A stretch of 64,000 bases of DNA from Tetragonia tetragonoides. Its lineage: Eukaryota > Streptophyta > Magnoliopsida > Caryophyllales > Aizoaceae. The notes under the pieces were generated by a model, which was not told where the DNA came from, ran no database searches, and saw nothing but the letters and a program-made list of their open reading frames with translations. A program made the position numbers and the translations under genes. Where the stretch lies: assembly GCA_038025085.1 (NCBI GenBank), contig CM076143.1, forward strand, positions 32,882,501-32,946,500. The letters run 5' to 3'. Shown here piece after piece: positions 10,815 to 21,764 of this stretch (position 1 is the stretch's first letter; each line of letters opens with the position of its first letter).

Positions 10815-11016
10815 CGCATCGCGTCTCCCCTACCCACCTCGCATGGGCGGGGAAGGACGATGACCTCCCGTGCCTCACCGGACGTGGCTGGCCTAAATAG
10901 GGAGCCTACGGCGACGAATAGCCACGACATTTGGTGGATTAAAACTCACGGATCGCGATGTGCATGCACCTCGTCAGGGGAGCTCGAAGGACCTCAAGCG
11001 AATGCTCACAACCGTT
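10815..11016 (+). other. ITS2 (rDNA internal transcribed spacer 2)
   Basis: About 200 bases between the 5.8S 3' end and the 25S start, beginning CGCATCGCGTC and containing the TGGTGG word near the third helix. Length is normal for angiosperm ITS2. Given the state of its neighbours it is probably no longer transcribed. Confidence 0.8.
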
Positions 11017-11389
11017 GTGACCCCATGTCAGGCGGGGCACCCGCTGAGTTTAAGCATATCAATAAGTGGAGGAAGAGAAACTTACAAGGATTCCCCTAGT
11101 AGCGGCGAGCGAACCAGGAACAACCCAGCTTTAAAATCGGGCGGCCTCGCCGTTCGAATTGTAGTTTGGAGAAGCGTCCTCTGCGGCGGACCGGGCCCAA
11201 GTTCCCTGGAAAGCAGCGTCAGAGAGGGTGAGAGCCCCGTCGTGCCTAGACCCTGTCGCACCACGAGGCGCCGTCGCCGAGTCGGGTTGTTTGGGAATGC
11301 AGGCGGTAAATTCCGTCCAAGGCTAAATACTGGCGAGAGACCGATAGCGAACAAGTACCGCGAGGGAAAGACGAAAAAGACTTTGAAAT

Positions 11390-11424
<35 letters not shown>

Positions 11425-13272
11425 CGCAGATGGGGGCCAGCGATGCGCCTCGGTCAGATGTGGAACGGCCAAATCTGGTCCGCCGATCGGCTCGGGGAGT
11501 GGATTGGGAGGGCGGCTAAACCCCGATTTTCGGGAGCATTGTCCTCGCAATCTTGGTAAGCAACCCGCGCCGTCGCGGCGTGCTTCGGCACCTGTGCGCT
11601 CCAGGCGTCGGGCAGCGGGCCCCCCATTCGGCCCATCTTGAAACACGGACCAAGGTGTCTGAAATGTGTGCGAGTCAACAGGCGAGTAAACCCGTAAGGC
11701 ACAAGGAAGCTAATCGGTGGGATCCCCTAGAGGGTGCACCGCCGACCGATCTTGATCTTATGAGAAGGGTTTGAGTGAGAGCATACCTGTCGAGACCCAA
11801 AAGATGGTAAACTATGCCTGAGAGGGGCGAAGCCAGAGGAAACTTTGGTGGAGACCGAAGCGATACTGACGTGCAAATCGTTCGTTTGACTTGGGTATAG
11901 GGGCAAAAGACTAATCGAACAGTCTAGTAGCTAGTTCCCTCCGAATTTTCCCTCAGGATAGCTGGAGATCATATGCGAGTTCTATCAGGTAAAGCCAATT
12001 ATTAGAGGCATCAGAGGGGCAATGCCCTCGACCTATTCTCAAACTTTAAATAGGTAGGACGACACGACTTCTTTGTTGAGCCGCGCCACGGAATCGAGAG
12101 CTCCAAGTGGGCCATTTTTGGTAAGTAGAACTGGCGATGCGGGATGAACCGGAAGTCGGGTTACGGTGCCCAACGGCGCGCTAACCTAGATCCCACAATG
12201 GCTGTTGGTCGACTAAGACAGTAGGACGGTGGTCATGGAAGTTGAAATCCGCTAAGGAGTGTGTAACAACTCACCTGCAGAATCAACTAGCCCCGAAAAT
12301 AGATGGCGCTGAAGCGCGCGACCTGTACCCTGCCGTGGGGCCAGTGCCAGGCCCAGATGAGTAGGAGGGTGCGGCGGTCGCCCTAAAACCTGTGGCGCGA
12401 GCCAGGGCGAAGTGGCCATTGGTGAAGATCTTGGTGGTAGTAGCAAATATTCAAATGATAACTTTGAAGGCCGAAGAGGGGATAGATCCATGTGAACGGC
12501 ACTTGCACATGGGTTAGTCGATCCTAACAGACAGGGGAAGCCCATCCGATAGCGCGTTTCGCACGAGCTTGAAAAGGGAATTAGGTTAAAATTCCTTAAC
12601 CGGGACATGGCAGTTGACGACAACGTTAGGGAGCCCGGAGACGTCGGCGGGGCTCTCGGGAAAAGTTATATTTTCTGTTTAACGGCCTGCCCACCCCGTA
12701 ATCATCTCAGCCGGAGGTAGGGTCCTGCGGCTGGAAGAGCACCGCACATCGCGTGGTGTCCGGTGAGCCCTCAGCGGCCCTTGAAAATCCAGAGGACTGA
12801 GTACTGATCATGCCCAGTCGTACTCATAACCGCATCAGGTCTCCAAGGTGAACAACCTTTGGTCGATGGAACAATGTAGGCAAGGGAAGTTGGCAAAATG
12901 GATCTGTATCTTCGGGAAAAGGATTAGCTTTGAGGGCTGGGAACGGGGGTCCCTGTCCCGAATCTGTCAGCTGTCAGTGGACTTCTCGAGCTGCTCGCGC
13001 GGCGAGAGCGGGTCACCGGGTGCCGGCGGGGGAACGGACTAGGAACGACTCCTTCGGGGGCCTTCCCCGGACGTTGAATAGTCGACTCAGAACTGGTACG
13101 GACAAGGGGAATCCGACTGTTTAATTAAAAAAAAGCATTGCGATGGTCCCCGCGGATGTTAACGAAATGTGATTTCTGCCTAGTGCTCTGAATGTTAAAG
13201 TGAAGAAATTCAACCAAGCGCTAGTAAACGGCGAGAGGAACTATGACCCTCTTAAGGAAGCAAAATGCCTCA

Positions 13273-13315
<43 letters not shown>

Positions 13316-13375
13316 ACTGTCCCTGTCTACTATCCAGCGAAACCACAGTCAAGGGAACGGGTTTGGCAAAATCAA

Positions 13376-13412
<37 letters not shown>

Positions 13413-13784
13413 AACTTTGTGAAATTACTTGAGAGATGCAGCATAAGTGGGAGCTTCAGCTCAAGTGAAATACCACTACTTTTAACGTTATTTTACTTAC
13501 TCGGTGAGTCGGAGGCGGGGCACTACCCCTCTTTTTGGACCTAAGGCTCGCTTTGCGGGCCGATCCGGGCGGAGGAAATCGTCAGGTGGGGAGTTTTCCT
13601 GGGGCAGCACATCTGTTAAAAGATAACGCATGTGTCCTAAGATGTGCTCAACAAGAACAGTGTGGAACAGAAGGGTAAAAGCTCGTTTGATTCTGATTTT
13701 TAGTACGAATACGAACCGTGAAAGCGTGATACGAACCGTGAAAGCATGGCCTAACGATCCTTTAGATCTTTGGAATTTGAAGCT

Positions 13785-13815
<31 letters not shown>

Positions 13816-13916
13816 TTGGCTTGTGGCAGCCAAGCGTTCATAGCGATGTTGCTTTTTGATCCTTCGATGTCGGCTATTCCTATCATTGTGAAGTGTTGGA
13901 TTGTTCACCCACCAAT

Positions 13917-13969
<53 letters not shown>

Positions 13970-14360
13970 CGATAACAGTGTCACAATGGTAATTCAACCT
14001 AGTACGAGAGGAACCGTTGATTCACACAATTGGTCATCGCGCTTGGTTGAAAAGCCAGTGCCGCGAAGCTACTATGTGCTGGATTATGATTGAACGCATC
14101 TAAGTCAGAATCCGAGAAGAAACGCATGCGCTCGCCGTCCAATTGCCAATCAGCTGTAGGGGCCTTGGCCCCCAAGGGCACGTGTCGTGCTGGCGGATGC
14201 GCTGCGAGGGACGCCTTGAAATACAATTCCTACCGAGCGGCGAGTTGAATCCTTTGCAGACGACTTAAATATGCAACGGGGTATTGTAAATGGCAGAGTG
14301 GCCTTGCTGCCACGATCCACTGAGATTCAGCCTAGTTGCTTTGATTCGTCCCTCCCCCCC
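11017..14360 (+). rRNA. 25S rRNA pseudogene, near full length
   Basis: Collinear with plant 25S rRNA over its whole length, from GACCCCATGTCAGGCGGGGC to GGCCTTGCTGCCACGATCC. Against the plant consensus as I know it, it has lesions in very conserved places: about 10 bases lost after GGGAATGCAG (11298); CTTAAGGAAGCAAAATG instead of CTTAAGGTAGCCAAATG (13253); about 8 bases lost after AAGAACAG (13655); a tandem duplication of about 20 bases holding ATACGAACCGTGAAAGC (13706-13747); about 14 bases lost at TTGTGAAG|TGTTGG (13889). Many changes are C to T or G to A. A functional ribosome would not tolerate these. Confidence 0.9.
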
Positions 14361-14540
14361 TTCCCCCCAAATCCCCAATTCTTTCTATGTCAATAAAAAA
14401 GAGGTTTCGAAAAAGGAGACAGGGACACAAGGTGCTAAGGCCTAAGTATGAAGAAGGAAAGAAGTTAAGTCATTTGGGCTAAGTATGAAGAAGTCCCAAG
14501 TATAAAGATATCAAAATGTCCATGCCCCTTCTAGAAAGAA
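14361..14540 (+). repeat. rDNA intergenic spacer, 25S-proximal part, unit 2
   Basis: Same order as 8479-8654: C-run, T-rich DNA, CTAAGTATGAAGAAG words and TATCAAAATGTCCATGCCC. It supports reading the two regions as related rDNA units. Confidence 0.8.
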
Positions 14541-14995
14541 GTGCCCATGACGCGCCATGTCCCAGCGCCTATGTCCCATGACGCAACACACATGACCCAT
14601 GGCATGCCTTGTCCCATGACATGGTGTTGCAGCTCCTTGTCCCATGACATGGTGCTGCACCGCCTTGTCCCATGGTGCTGTAACGCCCATGTCCCATGTC
14701 CCAGCGCCCATGTCCCATGTCCATTGTCCCATGTCCCAGCGCCAATGTCCCATGTCCCAGCGCTCATGTCCCAGTGCCCATGTCCCATGTCCCCTTTCCC
14801 AACACCCATGTTCTATGTCCTAGCACCCATGTCCCATGTCCTAGCGCCCATGTGCCAGCGCCCTTGTCCCATGTCCCAACGCCCATGTCCCATGTCCCAA
14901 CGCCCAACACCCATGTCCCACCGCCCATGTCCCAGCGCCCAGTGAGCGCCCATGTCCCATGTCATAGCGCCTAGTAAGGACCCATGCCCATGTCA
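14541..14995 (+). repeat. IGS minisatellite (CCCATGTCCCAGCG units), unit 2
   Basis: Shorter version of the array at 8655-9252, with the same CATGTCCC and CAGCGCC words. Open frames on both strands are by-products of the repeat. Confidence 0.85.
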
Positions 14996-16150
14996 CCTAG
15001 GGTCCTTTAGGGCCATGATAGACCCCCCCCCGAGAGAAGTTTGGGCGAAAATGGCAACCGGGCCCCGGAAGCAAACTTTTCAACGTTGATATTTTTGCAC
15101 CATATGGCACGGGACATCCATAGGGGACATGGGAGGACCCCAGGGTCGGTTATCGGGTCCCTGACAAGCTTGTGAGGGTGTTTTCACGGGATGCCAATAT
15201 TAGGGCCCGAATACCGGCGGCATGGGTGATATCAGAGATTGTGGATTAGGGTGACCTTCCCGGGGAACAGAGGTTCCTCAAGGGCCATGATAGACCCCCG
15301 AAAGAATTTTGGGCGAAAATGGCAACTGGACCCCGGGAATGTTATAGGACACGTGTTCTGGGCCACCGGAAGCAAACTTTTTGAAGTTGATATTGTCGCA
15401 CCATATCGCACAGGACACTCATAGGGGACATGGGAGGCCCTCAGGGTCGGTTATTGGGTCCCTAATTTTATATGGGCGTTTTTACGGGATACCAATGTTA
15501 GGGCCAGAATATCGTTGGCATCAGTGATATTAGAGATTGAAGATCAGGGTGACCCTCCCGGGGCACCGAGGGTCCTCTAGGGCAATGATAGACCCCCCTC
15601 AAGATTTTTGGGCGAAATTGACTACCGGGCCCCGGGAATGCAATAGGCCACGTGTTTTGGGCCTCCGGAAGCAAACTGTTCGAAGATGATATTTTCGCAC
15701 CATATCGTACGGGACACCCATAGTGGACATGGAAGGCCCCCAGGGTCGGTTATTAGGTCCCTTATAGGCTTAAAAGGGCATTTTTACGGGATGTCAATGT
15801 TAGTGTCCGAACACCGGGGACATGGGTGATATCGGAGATCGGGGATTAGGGTGAGCCTCCCGGGGCACCGAAGGTCCTCTAGGGTCATGATAGACCCCTC
15901 GGAGATGTTTGGGCAAAAATGACACCTGGCCCCAGGAAGCCGAAAATCAAAGGATATAATCCACGTTTTTTGGGCTTCCGAGAGGCTACGGACCGTAGGT
16001 GTATATTTTCACACCATATCGCACAGGACATCCATAAGGGAAATGGGAGGCCCTTGGGATCGGTTATCTGGTCCATGATACGCTTGTACGAGCGTTTTTA
16101 TGGGACACTAATGTAAGGGCCGGAACACCAAAAGCATGGGTGAGGGCCAG
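14996..16150 (+). repeat. IGS tandem repeats of about 300 bp, unit 2
   Basis: Four units beginning near 14996, 15259, 15561 and 15865. The first lacks the GGAATGCTATAGGCCACGTG part; the last is the variant with GACCCCTCGGAGATG that also ends the first array. After it comes a shortened segment with GCACAGGACATCCATAAGGG. Confidence 0.82.
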
Positions 16151-16500
16151 AATTTCCTACCCCCAAGAGAGCCAAGCCCTTTCTACTATTATAATGAGGT
16201 CTCAAAAATGTTTCCGAATTTTTTTTTGAAGTGATTTGTAATTTTTTTCTATTTATTTCCTATTACTCTGCCTATTTTTTTATGAAAAATTCAATAAAAT
16301 AGCTACCTTGCGTGAAAAATTTTAAAAATATATTTTTTCGTAACTTATTAATATACTTGGAAAGTTTGATGTGGAACTTTTGGAAAATAATTATCCAAAC
16401 TCTCAAAAATCCCAGTATGAAAGTTATGCACTCGGCATGTCTACTCCTGCCAGAACCACTAAACCTTATAAGACTCTTTATGGGATAGTTTCTTGGGAAA
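16151..16500 (+). repeat. AT-rich distal IGS segment, copy A
   Basis: AT-rich DNA following the repeats, with GTGAGGGCC, GAATTTCCTACCCCCAAG and CAGTATGAAAGTTATGCACT. The same succession occurs after IGS repeats at 51130-51495, so it belongs to the spacer. No promoter resembling a plant Pol I start (TATATA followed by GGG) is visible. The part at about 16405-16483 also resembles the complement of 31626-31694. Confidence 0.7.
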
Positions 16501-16703
16501 GTGCTTGTAGGCGACTGAAGGCAAGCGACGCGACATGAAGTGCCTACCAGGCGCCGAGTAGTGTCGAGTCGTGCGCCATCATAGCCGGACACCCACGACA
16601 CCTCGGATCAAGCACATGCTCCCTACGCCGGAGACAGAGGCTGCGCCGGAGATGGACGGGACACGACGCGACATGAAGCGCCTAGAGGCGCCGAGTAGTA
16701 GGC
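16501..16703. repeat. GC-rich segment with internal direct repeat
   Basis: About 200 bases unlike the flanks. The word GACGCGACATGAAG followed by GGCGCCGAGTAGT occurs twice, near 16530-16563 and 16664-16700, about 133 bases apart. Between them are two CGCCGGAGA words. I do not recognise a family. Confidence 0.5.
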
Positions 16704-18792
16704 ACCGTCACAAACCCAAGGGTAGTTACTACAACATTTATCACTAAGGAGTAAATGCTAAGACGAAAGAAAGTCTAGGTATCAAAGGAGTTTACTAAGG
16801 AAACTTAAACAATCTAAAATAGTTAATATCCGAGTTGTCTAAAATAGTGAGCTAAAAACCTTTAATCTAATTATTACAACTTTTCCTTCAAAGGGCACAA
16901 ACCAAAAATCCCAACAATCTAAACTGAACAAGAGAGTTCTAAAAACTGACGCTAACTCTAGCTTCCAAGTTGTACGTCCTCACTCGACTAAACATGCACT
17001 TTGGTTTCCATGACGGAAACAAAATACAGAAGAAAAGAAAAGAAACAAAAATCAGATAAGCTGAATAAACGTCATCCGTACCCAGTAAAAATATTTCGCA
17101 AAACTTACCTGAGGTTTTAGAAGAATTATTGAAATTCATTTGCATACGCACATAAGCATATAATTAAGCACACACATAACGAGATTCCTTTACATGCAAT
17201 TCTTGTATAGTGATCACACCAAATATGACATAGACAATCCGTCTTGATTAAAGAGATGTAAGAGAGCGAATAGAACAGCTATTACCCATACTGGTCATCG
17301 AAGATATAATCATGCCATAGACTTAATGACTCTAGTGTGCACACTACCTCTAGTATAATAAGCGAGTCTAGGGGACTTAATAAATGGGGAATGGTCCGTG
17401 CCAGACACACTGTGAGGTGTCCATAAGTAACTTGGGAATCACGCATCCCTTGAACTACACCATTAGGTGTAATCCCTATTGCTCGACTACTCCTAGGGAT
17501 CCATTAGGAGTCTTACTCTCATTTAATTCAATTCACAAAATTTGCATTGGTTGACGTAGTGGTACTACGAGACCACGACTTACTAATTCATTTCATGCTC
17601 TTGACAATGAATAGTAAATAACGACAATAATGATTATTCAATACGATGAGAATTAGACATGCTTTAATTCAATAACGATAATTCAACAATAACATGCACT
17701 GTCTAGCACAATTTCGGCAGCACTTCGGCAAGATATCCAAAAATCACAAATCATCCAAATACATCCAACAATAAATATATAGGTGCTCACTAGAACTCAA
17801 TAATACCCATACCAATTAGCAAGTATTAAATAGCATAATAATACTAACGATAAACCATTCAACACTTGTCCACTATTCAACATATGAACTAATTAATTCT
17901 TGAAACATGATAATATCGACATGCTCATTATAATTCATAATTACAACAATAAACATGCTTAACAAATCTAATAATAACGACGATATAATCTAATCATGCT
18001 TTGCATTTTAAATTCACAAACAATTCCCAATTAGCACATAACACATCAAAATAGTTTTGATGGGGCTTTGGAAGAAGGTAGGCATAAGCGTTTACCACTA
18101 AAACGCTTCCCAACAGTAAGTACGCTCTAAAAACCAAAGACAATCACGCTTGCTCGTTAGGTCCTAATTAAAAATAATTACCGAATCAGTATTAATTAAA
18201 TACGAAAATCCAAACAGTAAAGAAATATTAATCTGGTAATTTTATTAAACTCATTGATTTATTTCAACGAATCTAGGCTTTTGAAAATCCGCATTCTGAT
18301 TCCGAATGAGTGCAGAATAACATAACCAATAAATGAGTTTGCTGAAAATCGAAAATAAATAATTACAAAAATAAAAAACGAAACCCTAACTTCAAAACCA
18401 AGTATAGGCCACGGTCACCCATGAATGGGATCCATGGCCCGACCCATCACCATCACCACTACCCACCGACCACTCAGGGTCGGTGAGGGCAGTGGTGGCT
18501 CGCCGGAGCCACGACGAAGAGGAGAGAGAAAAAGAGTGTGAACGCGAGAGAGAGAGAAGAAGAGAGAGAGTAGGGGAAGGGACGACGACCCTAGGCCACC
18601 ACCGGTGACCACCCAAACGACAGCCTGGTGGCGCCGTGGTGGTCGTGCGGAGGGGCGACCCAAAACAGGGGCGAGAGAGAGAAGAAACGCGAGAGAGAGA
18701 AAGAGAAAAAGAAAGCGAAAGAAAAAGAGAGGAGAAAGAAAGGTTACCGGCGGTGAGGGGGCTGCCAGTGGTGGTTCTCTGGTGAGCAAGAG

Positions 18793-18798
<6 letters not shown>

Positions 18799-18860
<62 letters not shown>
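18799..18860 (+). repeat. (GA)n microsatellite
   Basis: About 62 bases of pure GA on this strand. It lies in the R/leader part of the minus-strand LTR, where it reads as CT just after the start of transcription. The copy 2 LTR has only short CT runs there, so the repeat expanded in this copy. Confidence 0.95.
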
Positions 18861-18863
<3 letters not shown>

Positions 18864-18913
18864 TGAGGGTTTTTGATCAGTTGTGTAAACTGACTACTTG
18901 CCCCATCTTTTCC

Positions 18914-18921
18914 TTTATATA
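18914..18921 (-). promoter_or_regulatory. LTR TATA box, minus-strand chromovirus LTR
   Basis: Minus strand reads CATATATAAAGG. The aligned position in copy 2 (55788-55795) reads TATATAAG, followed in both by a similar CAGTTTACA...ACTGA stretch and CT-rich leader. This is the likely RNA polymerase II promoter of the element. Confidence 0.65.
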
Positions 18922-19226
18922 TGCCCTTAGTCAACCAAAGTCAATACTAATAGGTTTAAGGAAACTTTTAAATAATTTTCTGATTTATATTGCTAATTAA
19001 AGCTAATTTTCACAATATGAATAATTCATATTCATATATAAAAAAAATTAATTAAAACTCCCAAATTGATAATTATAAATTATGAAAGTCCCATAATAAT
19101 AATTAATATTATTATGACTTTAATTGAATAAATCGAACCCTTGAATGTAAATACAATTTAATTTCCGAAACTATTTATAAATCATTTATAAATCAATATA
19201 ATAATTATAGAAAATATTGGGGTATC

Positions 19227-19378
19227 TGTAGGCTACCGGATTTTTCTTCCCTTTTCGAATGGCCGGCGGGGGTAGCCTGGGAGAGCGTCATTGGTTTGTG
19301 AATCTATCGAGTGTGAATGCACATGAAGATTTTCCTTTCGTACCAAGGACCTGATTAAGATTGTCGGAAGTCGCCACC
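19227..19378 (-). other. Internal remnant with Arg-like primer site beyond the Tat-type LTR
   Basis: On the minus strand the LTR is followed by TGGCGACTTCCGAC (about 19360-19373), similar to the TGGCGACT primer sites of Ogre/Tat elements, then about 130 bases cut off by the chromovirus LTR. The remnant has an inverted repeat (AGGCTACC and GGTAGCCT). Confidence 0.55.
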
Positions 19379-20184
19379 AAACTTAAGGAAATTTGGAACC
19401 GTTGGAGTCAAGTCGATAGTCTAAAAAGACGTTAACTCGATTCCTTTGCACCCCAATCCCTATTGGGGAAGTTGACTTCATAAATGAGTTCAGGGGCGTG
19501 AGTACGAGTTAGGAAGGTGTTAGGCACCCAACTCGCCCGTTGACGACAACGACCTTTACTAATCAATTCAATGGAATTATTAATGCTACGGTTCCAAACA
19601 AGATTCAATTTGTCTAAATTCCTAATTTTAACTAATGGGTTGAACAAACAAATACTAATGTGACCACTTTTAACAGCTTATCAAATTTATATGTTTTTAA
19701 TGCTAAGAACAATAAATATGCTAATCGTGCAAATTAGAAGACAAACAAGACAATTTATCCACCATTTCACAACAAAGCATAATTTATAATAAAAGCAATA
19801 AATAAAAATAATGCATTCATTCATTCATGGGGTTCAATACAAGCCCTTTTGCTCAAAACGCGCCATGCACGTACATATCACATAAACCAAATTCTTTAGT
19901 AAATAACAAGCAATTATAAAATTTGATGAAAACCCTCAGGTTGGATTACCTGGATGCTCACAATGAACTATATTGGGCTTTTATGCTTGAACTCTTGCTC
20001 TTGATGAAGTATGAAGGTTTATTTTTGTGGTGCTAGGGCTAGCCTAAAGAAGGAGTAGAATCAGAATTTAGGGTTTTTTTAATATGAGAGAGAGAATCTT
20101 CAACCTCTAGCCTCTAATTGCCCATCAAAAGACCAACCTTTTCAGAGAGAATGTCCAACCTCTTCTACTGAACCCTAAGGTTTG

Positions 20185-20192
20185 TTTATATA
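20185..20192 (-). promoter_or_regulatory. TATA box of the Tat-type LTR
   Basis: Minus strand TTCTATATAAACAAA about 80 bases downstream of the palindromic repeat array. The following leader is AT-rich with CTCTCT runs, as in the other promoters of this window. Confidence 0.6.
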
Positions 20193-20274
20193 GAAGAGGG
20201 GAAGCTGCCAGGGTTTGGCACGGAAATCGCACGGGCCTTGAATTTGCCGTACACGAGAAAGGGTCCAGGCGGCC

Positions 20275-20460
20275 ATGCAGCTAGGCCAAGCAGTTGAACC
20301 GCTAGGACAAACGGTTGAACCGCTTGGCAAGTGGCTCAGCCGCTAGGCCAGCGGTCAAGCTGCGTCGCCTAGCGGCATAACCACTTGCCCTAGCGGCCAC
20401 CACTTGAACTCAAGCGTGGCCGCTTGGACCTGGAGCGGTCTGCCTGCATAGGCGCCTGAC
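20275..20460 (-). repeat. Palindromic CCGCT repeat array upstream of LTR promoter
   Basis: Degenerate units of about 21 bases, each a short inverted repeat such as CCGCTAGGCCAGCGG or AACCGCTAGGACAAACGGTT. The array lies just upstream (LTR orientation) of the TATA box. Similar arrays precede the PMD gene, the DUF7745-like gene and the LTR promoter at 54354. Confidence 0.7.
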
Positions 20461-20789
20461 ATGCTTTCTAAGCGGGGGAGGCTATTCCGAGAGGGTCCAC
20501 GCGGGATTGACTGACTTCCCTTATTTGACATAGGGTTGACTCAAGGGTTTGGGTTCCCTTTCGGGCCCTTGGGCTCAAAGAGGCCTATCTCTCAGTTTTG
20601 GACTCCAAATGAAATGAGTCCAACTGGTTTGGATCACCTGTACAAAAGGCTTCCACTGGTTAATTCAAATGGACAAGGCTAATCATCAGAGCAATTATAT
20701 TCTCGCAACCCAAGTTCGAGCAAAATCCAATCCTTTCATCATCGGGTTTTTATGGGGACTTATCATAGACACAATTTTTGGTGTCTACA

Positions 20790-20806
20790 AAAGCCCCTAC
20801 TTTGGC
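20790..20806 (-). promoter_or_regulatory. Polypurine tract of Tat-type element
   Basis: Minus strand AAAGTAGGGGCTTT directly before the LTR start TGTAGACACC. It is the expected primer for plus-strand synthesis, and it fixes that the element's 3' internal region lies to the right. Confidence 0.6.
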
Positions 20807-20984
20807 CGAGCTCGAATAGAGTGAAGGTCAAAGTATTCATGTGCCAATACCTATATGAATCAAATAGGTAAACTGAGTTAGGTGACAAACAGTTAGAGAT
20901 AAACAATCATTTGAAATTAGTAATTCCCCCGGTTTATTTGACCGAGAGTTTGACCCTATGCTGTAGATCACACAATAAAAATCC
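20807..20984. other. Element 3' untranslated DNA, no gene seen
   Basis: About 180 bases of AT-rich sequence between polypurine tract and hairpin repeats. I see no reading frame or RNA structure. Confidence 0.5.
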
Positions 20985-21540
20985 TTCGATTATAAGTCGA
21001 ACGGAGAGACCCTATGCTGTAGGTCACATAATAAAAATCCTTCGATTATCAGTCGAAGGGAGAGACCCTATGTTGTAGGTCACACATTAAAAATATTCAT
21101 CAGAGATAAGATATGTAATAAATGATAAAAATCCTTCGATTTTCAGTCAAAGGGAGAGACCCTATGTTGTAGGTCACACAATAAATGTCTTTCGATTCTC
21201 AGTCGAAGGAGAACCCTATGCTGTAGGTTACACAATAAATGTCCTTCGATTTTCAGTCGAAAGGGAACCCTATGCTGTAGGTTGCACAACAAAACATTTC
21301 GTTAGAAATAGAATAATAGATGATAAAATCCTTCGATTTTCATTCGAAGGGAGAGACCCTATTCTGTAGGTCACACAATAAATGTCCTTCGATTTTCAGT
21401 CGAAGGGGAACCTTATGCTATAGGTTACACAATAAAATATTTCGTTAGAAATAAGATAAATGATAAAAAATCTCTCGATTTTAGTCGAAGGGAGACCCTG
21501 TGTTGTAGGTCACATAATAAATGTAAATTTCGTTAGAAAT
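20985..21540. repeat. Tandem repeat of two alternating hairpins
   Basis: Eight to nine degenerate units of about 50-60 bases. Each contains CCTTCGATTTTCAGTCGAAGG (stem CCTTCGA/TCGAAGG) and ACCCTATGCTGTAGGT (stem ACCCTA/TAGGT), separated by CACACAATAAA. Two longer spacers carry ATTTCGTTAGAAAT, itself palindromic. Tandem repeats near the 3' end are known in Ogre/Tat elements. The repeated stem keeping is notable. Confidence 0.8.
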
Positions 21541-21764
21541 AAGATAAATAGTAAATTTAACTGTAAAGGGTAATAAAATGTTGCTCAGACCTTTGGTCAG
21601 ACGCGAGCTCATGCCATAGGCCGAGTGTAAATGTATAAACCTGTTGATTTAAAATAATTCTGCTTTCATAAACGGACTTTGGCGCGCAAATAACTGCTAT
21701 GGGCCTCACACGGGGCCCACTGATTTTGAACCAATGGCCCTAAATAGAATATTATCACAGAAGG
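21541..21764. other. Spacer upstream of the PMD promoter, no gene seen
   Basis: AT-rich start, then TTTGGTCAGACGCGAGCTC and a GGGCCTCACACGGGGCCCAC palindrome-like stretch. No frame worth calling. Confidence 0.4.

Larger units (their letters stand above)
16704..19226 (-). repeat. Chromovirus LTR, minus strand, 3'-truncated
   Basis: Reverse complement of the copy 2 LTR (55460-58088). The LTR start, GATACCCCAATATTTTC, is at 19226; the expected TG is AG here. At the other end it stops after TGTGACGGT, about 70 bases before the LTR end. No primer site or internal region follows on that side, so this is a truncated lone LTR. It contains a TATA box, a CT-rich leader and a donor-like site (CTCAG|GTAAGT complement at 17104-17108). 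Confidence 0.88.
19379..20789 (-). repeat. Tat-lineage LTR, minus strand
   Basis: On the minus strand it starts TGTAGACACCAAAAATTG directly after a polypurine tract. Near the end it has GGGCGAGTTGGGTGCCTAAC, a stretch shared with the plus-strand LTR at 53795-55144. U3 holds palindromic CCGCT repeats (20275-20460), then a TATA box (TATATAAA, 20185-20192). About 1.4 kb, a normal LTR size. A polypurine tract on one side and a primer site on the other mean it was flanked by internal sequence on both sides. Confidence 0.75.

Noticed and set aside
10758..11774. Open frames across ITS2 and 25S rRNA on both strands
   Set aside because: They lie on rRNA sequence and arise from its GC content.
8022..14360. 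Functional rRNA genes
   Set aside because: Indels in conserved positions, missing 18S and missing 5.8S start; both units are pseudogenes.
18415..18934. Long open frames in the CT-rich LTR leader (also 55775-56318)
   Set aside because: Ser/Leu or Arg/Glu repeats created by the CT/GA run; not collinear as protein between the two LTR copies.
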